Under the pieces are notes generated by a model. That model made no database searches. It was not told where the DNA came from and was given only the letters and a program-made list of their open reading frames with translations. From the NCBI GenBank assembly GCA_013178005.1, contig JABLXL010000035.1, positions 1 to 36,369 on the forward strand: 36,369 nucleotides of DNA, read 5' to 3'. Source of the DNA: Actinomycetota bacterium. GTDB lineage: Bacteria > Actinomycetota > Geothermincolia > Geothermincolales > RBG-13-55-18. Below are positions 32,979 through 36,369 of this stretch, in pieces (within the stretch, counting starts at the first letter, position 1; each line of letters opens with the position of its first letter). Both the position numbers and the translations under genes were made by a program.

Positions 32979-34520
32979 TCATTCCCACTCGATGGTGGCG
33001 GGGGGTTTGGAAGAGATGTCCAGGACCACCCGGTTCACGCCCTTGACTTCATTGATCACCCGGCTGGAGATGCGCTCCATGACCTCATAGGGAAGTCGCG
33101 CCCAGTCCGCGGTCATGGCGTCCTCGCTGGTCACCGCCCTCACCACGATGGGGTAGGCGTAGGTGCGCTCGTCCCCCATCACCCCCACCGACTTGATGTC
33201 CGGCAGCACGGCGAAGGATTGCCATATCTCCTTGTACAGGCCGGCGCGTTTGATCTCCTCCACCACGATCTCGTCCGCGTCGCGCAGTATCGCCAGCTTC
33301 TCCGCCGTCACCTCGCCGATGATGCGGATGGCCAAACCCGGGCCAGGGAAGGGCTGCCTCCACACGATCTCCTCCGGGAGCCCCAGCTCCTCCCCCGCCG
33401 CGCGCACCTCGTCCTTGAAGAGATTGCGCAGGGGCTCCACCAGCGTGAAGTCCATGTCCTCGGGCAACCCCCCCACGTTGTGGTGGGACTTGATACGGGC
33501 GGCATCGCGGGTCCCGCTCTCTATGATGTCCGGGTACAGGGTTCCCTGCACCAGGAAATGGGTGTCCTTCATCTCCCGCGCCACCTCCTCGAAAACGCGG
33601 ATGAACTCCTCGCCGATGGCCTTGCGCTTGGCCTCCGGGTCAGTGACCCCCTTGAGGCGGGCCAGGAAACGGTCCTGGGCCTTCACGTGTACGAGGTTCA
33701 TGTGGAAGTGGCGCCGGAAGGTTTCCTCCACCTGCTCGGCCTCCCCCTTGCGCAGCAGGCCGTGGTCGACGAAGACGCAGGTGAGCTGGTCCCCCACCGC
33801 CTTGTGCACCAGCACCGCCGCGGTGGCGGAATCCACCCCGCCGGAAAGCCCGCAGATGATCTTGTTGTCTCCGACCTTGGCGCGCACCTCCTCCACCGCC
33901 TCCTCGATGATGGACACCATGGTCCAGGTGGGGTGGAGGCCTGCGGCGCCGAAAAGGAAGTTCTTCAATATCTCCTTGCCCAGGGGAGTGTGCGCCACCT
34001 CGGGGTGGAATTGCACCCCGTAGAGCCTGCGCCGCGGGTCCTCCATGGCCGCCACCGGCGATGCGGCGGTGCGGGCGGTGACCTGAAAGCCCGAGGGGGG
34101 TTCGCTGACGCTGTCCCCGTGGCTCATCCACACCGTCTGCTCCATGGGCAGGTCTTCGAAAAGGACGCTCTTGCCCGTGACGCCCAATTCCGTCTTGCCG
34201 TATTCGCGTATCCCGGTGGCCTCTACTCGGCCGCCGAGCTCCAGCGCCAGGAGTTGGTGCCCGTAGCATATGCCCAGGATGGGCAGGCCCATGGAGAGGA
34301 TGGCGGGATCAGGCCGCGGCGCCCCTTCCTGGTAAACGCTGGAAGGACCCCCGGAAAAGATCAGCGCCCCGGCGCCACGCGCCTTTATCTCCTCCGGCTT
34401 GATGTCATGGGGAACGATCTCGGAATAGACCCTGCACTCTCTCACCCGCCTGGCGATCAGCTGGGCGTATTGCGCCCCGAAGTCGACCACCAGGACCTTG
34501 TCGGAAGTCTTTTCGCTCAT
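32979..34520 (-). CDS. guaA: GMP synthase (glutamine-hydrolysing)
   Basis: This 513-residue enzyme converts XMP to GMP using glutamine and ATP. The N-terminal GATase domain has the catalytic cysteine C85 in GICYGHQ and the FHPEV His/Glu. The ATP-pyrophosphatase domain has the P-loop GLSGGVDS, and the C-terminal dimerisation domain contains [13 protein letters not shown] and ends PPATIEWE, as in all GuaA. Length is normal (Escherichia coli 525). Its ATG overlaps the stop of guaB3 as ATGA, so the two are translationally coupled. Domain motifs are complete and there is no sign of decay. Confidence 0.97.
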   Translation of the reverse strand: MSEKTSDKVLVVDFGAQYAQLIARRVRECRVYSEIVPHDIKPEEIKARGAGALIFSGGPSSVYQEGAPRPDPAILSMGLPILGICYGHQLLALELGGRVEATGIREYGKTELGVTGKSVLFEDLPMEQTVWMSHGDSVSEPPSGFQVTARTAASPVAAMEDPRRRLYGVQFHPEVAHTPLGKEILKNFLFGAAGLHPTWTMVSIIEEAVEEVRAKVGDNKIICGLSGGVDSATAAVLVHKAVGDQLTCVFVDHGLLRKGEAEQVEETFRRHFHMNLVHVKAQDRFLARLKGVTDPEAKRKAIGEEFIRVFEEVAREMKDTHFLVQGTLYPDIIESGTRDAARIKSHHNVGGLPEDMDFTLVEPLRNLFKDEVRAAGEELGLPEEIVWRQPFPGPGLAIRIIGEVTAEKLAILRDADEIVVEEIKRAGLYKEIWQSFAVLPDIKSVGVMGDERTYAYPIVVRAVTSEDAMTADWARLPYEVMERISSRVINEVKGVNRVVLDISSKPPATIEWE

Positions 34521-35677
34521 TTGATCATACCCACACCCTGCTCGTACTGCATGGCCTTGCCCTCGGTACGGATGGCGGGGGCGATCATCACCTCCGCCCT
34601 CTGGAACTCCTTGATGTTTGCGTACCCGCAGGTGGCCATGGAGGTGCGCAGGGCCCCGAAGAGGTTCACGGTGCCGTCGTTCTCGTGAGCGGGTCCCACC
34701 AGGATCTCCTCGATGCTCCATCGCTGCTCCGTCTTCACCCTGGTGCCGCGAGGGAGCTCGGGGTGGAAGGTGGCCATGCCCCAGTGGTAGCCCAATCCGG
34801 GGGCCTCCTTGGCGGCCGCGATGGGAGAGCCCAGCATCACCGCGTCGGCGCCGCAGGCGATGGCCTTGGCTATATCCCCTCCCGTGCGCATGCCGCCGTC
34901 GGCTATGACGTTGACGTATTTCCCGGTCTCGGTGAGATGGCGGACGCGCGCCGCCGCCGCGTCAGCCAAGGCCGTCGCCTGCGGCACCCCGATGCCAAGG
35001 ACGCCACGGGTGGTGCACGCGGCACCCGGTCCCACGCCCACCAGGACCCCCACCGCCCCCGTGCGCATGAGGTGCAGTGCGGTGGAGTACGATGCGCACC
35101 CCCCCACTATGGTGGGGATGGGCAGCTCGGCGATGAACTTCTTGAGGTTCAAAGGCTCGCTGCGGGTGGAGACGTGCTCCGCACTGATCACCGTGCCCTG
35201 GATGACCATGATGTCCAGTCCCGCCTCAAGGGCGATGCGGTAATACTGCTCCACCCTCTGGGGGGTGAGGGAGGCGGCCGCCACCACTCCCCCCTCCTTT
35301 ATCTCCCGGATGCGGCGCGCGATGAGCTCTTCCTTTATGGGCTCCTGGTAGAGCCTTTGCATCCCTCGCGTGGCCTCCTCCTTGCTGAATGCCGCTATCT
35401 CCTCGAATACCGGCCTGGGATCCTCGTAACGGGTCTGAAGGCCCTCGAGGTTGAGCACCGCGAGGCCTCCCAGCTTGCCGATGGTTATGGCCATGTTTAC
35501 GTCCACCACCGCATCCATAGCCGACGCGATCAGGGGAAGCTCGAAGCGGTGCTCTCCCAGCTCCCAGGTTATATCGATGTCATCCGCGTCACGCGTTCGT
35601 CTCGATGGCACTATGGAAATATCGTCGAACCCGTATGCCCTTCTTCCTGATTTTCCCAAACCGATCTCGATCTCCAT
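34517..35677 (-). CDS. guaB3: GuaB3-family IMP dehydrogenase-related protein (no CBS domains)
   Basis: This 386-residue TIM-barrel enzyme converts IMP to XMP, ahead of GuaA. The active-site loop [21 protein letters not shown] carries the nucleophile C221; [13 protein letters not shown] and MLGSPIAA are the phosphate-binding stretches. It is only about 385 residues and lacks the CBS pair of classical IMP dehydrogenase, matching the GuaB3 family of actinobacteria and cyanobacteria. The ATG at 35677 is chosen because GGAGG sits five bases upstream; the earlier ATG at 35689 has none. Its stop overlaps the guaA start by four nucleotides. Whether it replaces or accompanies a CBS-containing GuaB elsewhere is unknown. 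Confidence 0.93.
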   Translation of the reverse strand: MEIEIGLGKSGRRAYGFDDISIVPSRRTRDADDIDITWELGEHRFELPLIASAMDAVVDVNMAITIGKLGGLAVLNLEGLQTRYEDPRPVFEEIAAFSKEEATRGMQRLYQEPIKEELIARRIREIKEGGVVAAASLTPQRVEQYYRIALEAGLDIMVIQGTVISAEHVSTRSEPLNLKKFIAELPIPTIVGGCASYSTALHLMRTGAVGVLVGVGPGAACTTRGVLGIGVPQATALADAAAARVRHLTETGKYVNVIADGGMRTGGDIAKAIACGADAVMLGSPIAAAKEAPGLGYHWGMATFHPELPRGTRVKTEQRWSIEEILVGPAHENDGTVNLFGALRTSMATCGYANIKEFQRAEVMIAPAIRTEGKAMQYEQGVGMIK

Positions 35678-35942
35678 CTCCACCTCCATCGAAATACGAA
35701 AGCGCCTTACCGGGTTTCCCTGGTTTGTTTTTCTCTATATGGCAGTGCCGGCTTCCTCGAAGCTGACCTGGTGCCTTCAACCGGGATCTGCGAAAATATC
35801 TTTCCTCTATTATTTGATGAAAATTACTATACTCCTTTTCCCCATCCTTTTCCCGTAAAACGATTTACTGGGAGTCCCTTCGTCCAGCAGGATACCGTCG
35901 GCACGGAGATAAGGGTCGCGCAGCCCATGCTCAGGGGTTTAA
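35678..35942. other. AT-rich upstream region of the guaB3-guaA operon
   Basis: The stretch from about 35790 to 35860 is notably AT-rich for this genome (aatatctttcctctattatt and neighbours), so the operon promoter is expected here. I could not align a convincing -35/-10 pair and see no purine-riboswitch core. Small open frames crossing it lack support. Confidence 0.4.
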
Positions 35943-36051
35943 GGTCGTGCCTTCACGGGGGGGTCAGGGTTGTGTCTTCACTATTTCATTCCGCCGCATC
36001 GCGAATCAAATACGCATCGCATCTTTGGGATAACAAAGTTGAGACACGACC
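35943..36051. repeat. REP-like motifs: direct and inverted copies of GGTYGTGYCTTCAC
   Basis: GGTCGTGCCTTCAC (35943-35956) and GGTTGTGTCTTCAC (35968-35981) are near-identical direct copies. GTTGAGACACGACC (36038-36051) is their inverted, imperfect partner: 11 of 14 bases match the second copy. The same core, as GGTCGTATCTTGAAT, appears three times at 16042-16211 in reverse orientation. It may be a REP-like or transposon-end family; no transposase is present. Confidence 0.55.
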
Positions 36052-36070
36052 CTGTCGCCCCGGACCTGAA

Positions 36071-36282
36071 GGGAGAAGCTGCCACCTGCCCGGGAGACGT
36101 TGTCGCCGGAGGCGATATCGCGAGCGGTAAACCCGGAGGTGAAGGGGTGCTCCGGTATGAGACAGGGTTTACCGGAACCCCGGGCCCGCAAGCGCGGAGC
36201 CAAGCCGATCAACTCGACCGGCCCGAAAGAAGGCCGGGGACACCGGCGGCCCGGGCCGGAAGAAGGAGGGAGAAGCTGCCAC
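36071..36282. repeat. Direct repeat GGGAGAAGCTGCCAC
   Basis: The 15-mer GGGAGAAGCTGCCAC is identical at 36071-36085 and 36268-36282, with GCCCGGGA close after each. The 197-nt spacing, together with the other elements here, suggests an array of about 200-nt units that continues past the window edge. Confidence 0.6.
36125..36174. repeat. 10-bp inverted repeat CGGTAAACCC / GGGTTTACCG
   Basis: CGGTAAACCC (36125-36134) is perfectly complementary to GGGTTTACCG (36165-36174), with a 30-nt spacer. It lies inside the right-hand repeat cluster and could form the stem of a structured element. Confidence 0.6.
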
Positions 36283-36293
36283 GAGCCCGGGAA

Positions 36294-36369
36294 CGACCGG
36301 GTCAGTCGCAGGGAGACCGCGCTGGATGGGGTTTCTTTTCTCGTGGCCGGCCTCGTGCGCGCCGAGCGA
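36294..36369. repeat. Dispersed repeat element, copy 2 (cut by window end)
   Basis: These last 76 nt closely match 15911-15985 (core GTCGCAGGGAG, CCGCGCTGGATG, ending AGCGA). The box GCGGCCCGGGCCGGAAGAAG (36246-36265) precedes this copy, whereas its counterpart follows copy 1. The element probably continues to the right of the window. Confidence 0.75.

Noticed and set aside
33219-34688. 489-residue plus-strand frame opposite guaA
   Set aside because: guaA motifs are complete on the minus strand; the opposing frame has no recognisable domain.
1-36369. tRNA, rRNA or tmRNA genes
   Set aside because: No cloverleaf-like or rRNA-like sequence was recognised by eye on either strand.

Overview
The window is a 36.4 kb piece of a high-GC bacterial chromosome. 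Most genes lie on the minus strand and most have clear Shine-Dalgarno sites. A CBS-less GuaB3-type IMP dehydrogenase, many acyl-CoA enzymes, thiolase-fold/DUF35 pairs and exported proteins built from a W-Y-F-A-E-G repeat together suggest an uncultured Actinobacteriota lineage, perhaps Geothermincolia-like. That placement is inference; no rRNA or other marker settles it.

Layout. 1-4.3 kb: an AMP-forming acyl-CoA synthetase (minus) diverges from a two-subunit class I CoA-transferase (plus), with a palindrome and a possible promoter between them. 4.7-6.9 kb: an orphan MEDS-PAS-GAF histidine kinase. 7.2-7.9 kb: an ATP-grasp subunit of an ADP-forming acyl-CoA synthetase. 8.0-18.7 kb: a surface-protein region with three exported proteins carrying four copies each of the same ~105-residue repeat. 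One has no other recognised domain, one is headed by a GH43/GH32-like propeller plus two DUF11 domains, and one is headed by a subtilisin-like protease. Between them lie a saccharopine-dehydrogenase-like enzyme, a TetR regulator with a well-formed promoter and operator, a broken duplicate of the tetR 3' end, and several families of non-coding tandem repeats.

19.4-27.7 kb is a catabolic acyl-CoA region, all on the minus strand: two acyl-CoA dehydrogenases flanking a classical thiolase, then a tight four-gene operon (two thiolase-fold proteins without the nucleophilic Cys, and two DUF35 zinc-ribbon/OB-fold proteins), then a gamma-carbonic-anhydrase-like protein. No enoyl-CoA hydratase or 3-hydroxyacyl-CoA dehydrogenase is present, so the pathway is incomplete here. 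28.0-35.7 kb is mainly housekeeping: an uncharacterised zinc-ribbon protein (plus), PcrA/UvrD helicase, a SAM methyltransferase, a Nudix hydrolase with a split Nudix box (CoA-diphosphatase-like), guaA and guaB3 (overlapping by 4 nt). The right end enters another repeat-rich non-coding region that shares elements with 15.9-16.2 kb.

As a unit, the metabolic genes suggest growth on carboxylic acids activated to CoA thioesters (by synthetase or CoA-transferase), desaturated by acyl-CoA dehydrogenases and cleaved by thiolase or by a thiolase-fold/DUF35 aldolase-like complex. The most unusual features are the Cys-less thiolase/DUF35 operon, the shared repeat module of the three exported proteins, and the dispersed repeat families around the surface-protein genes.
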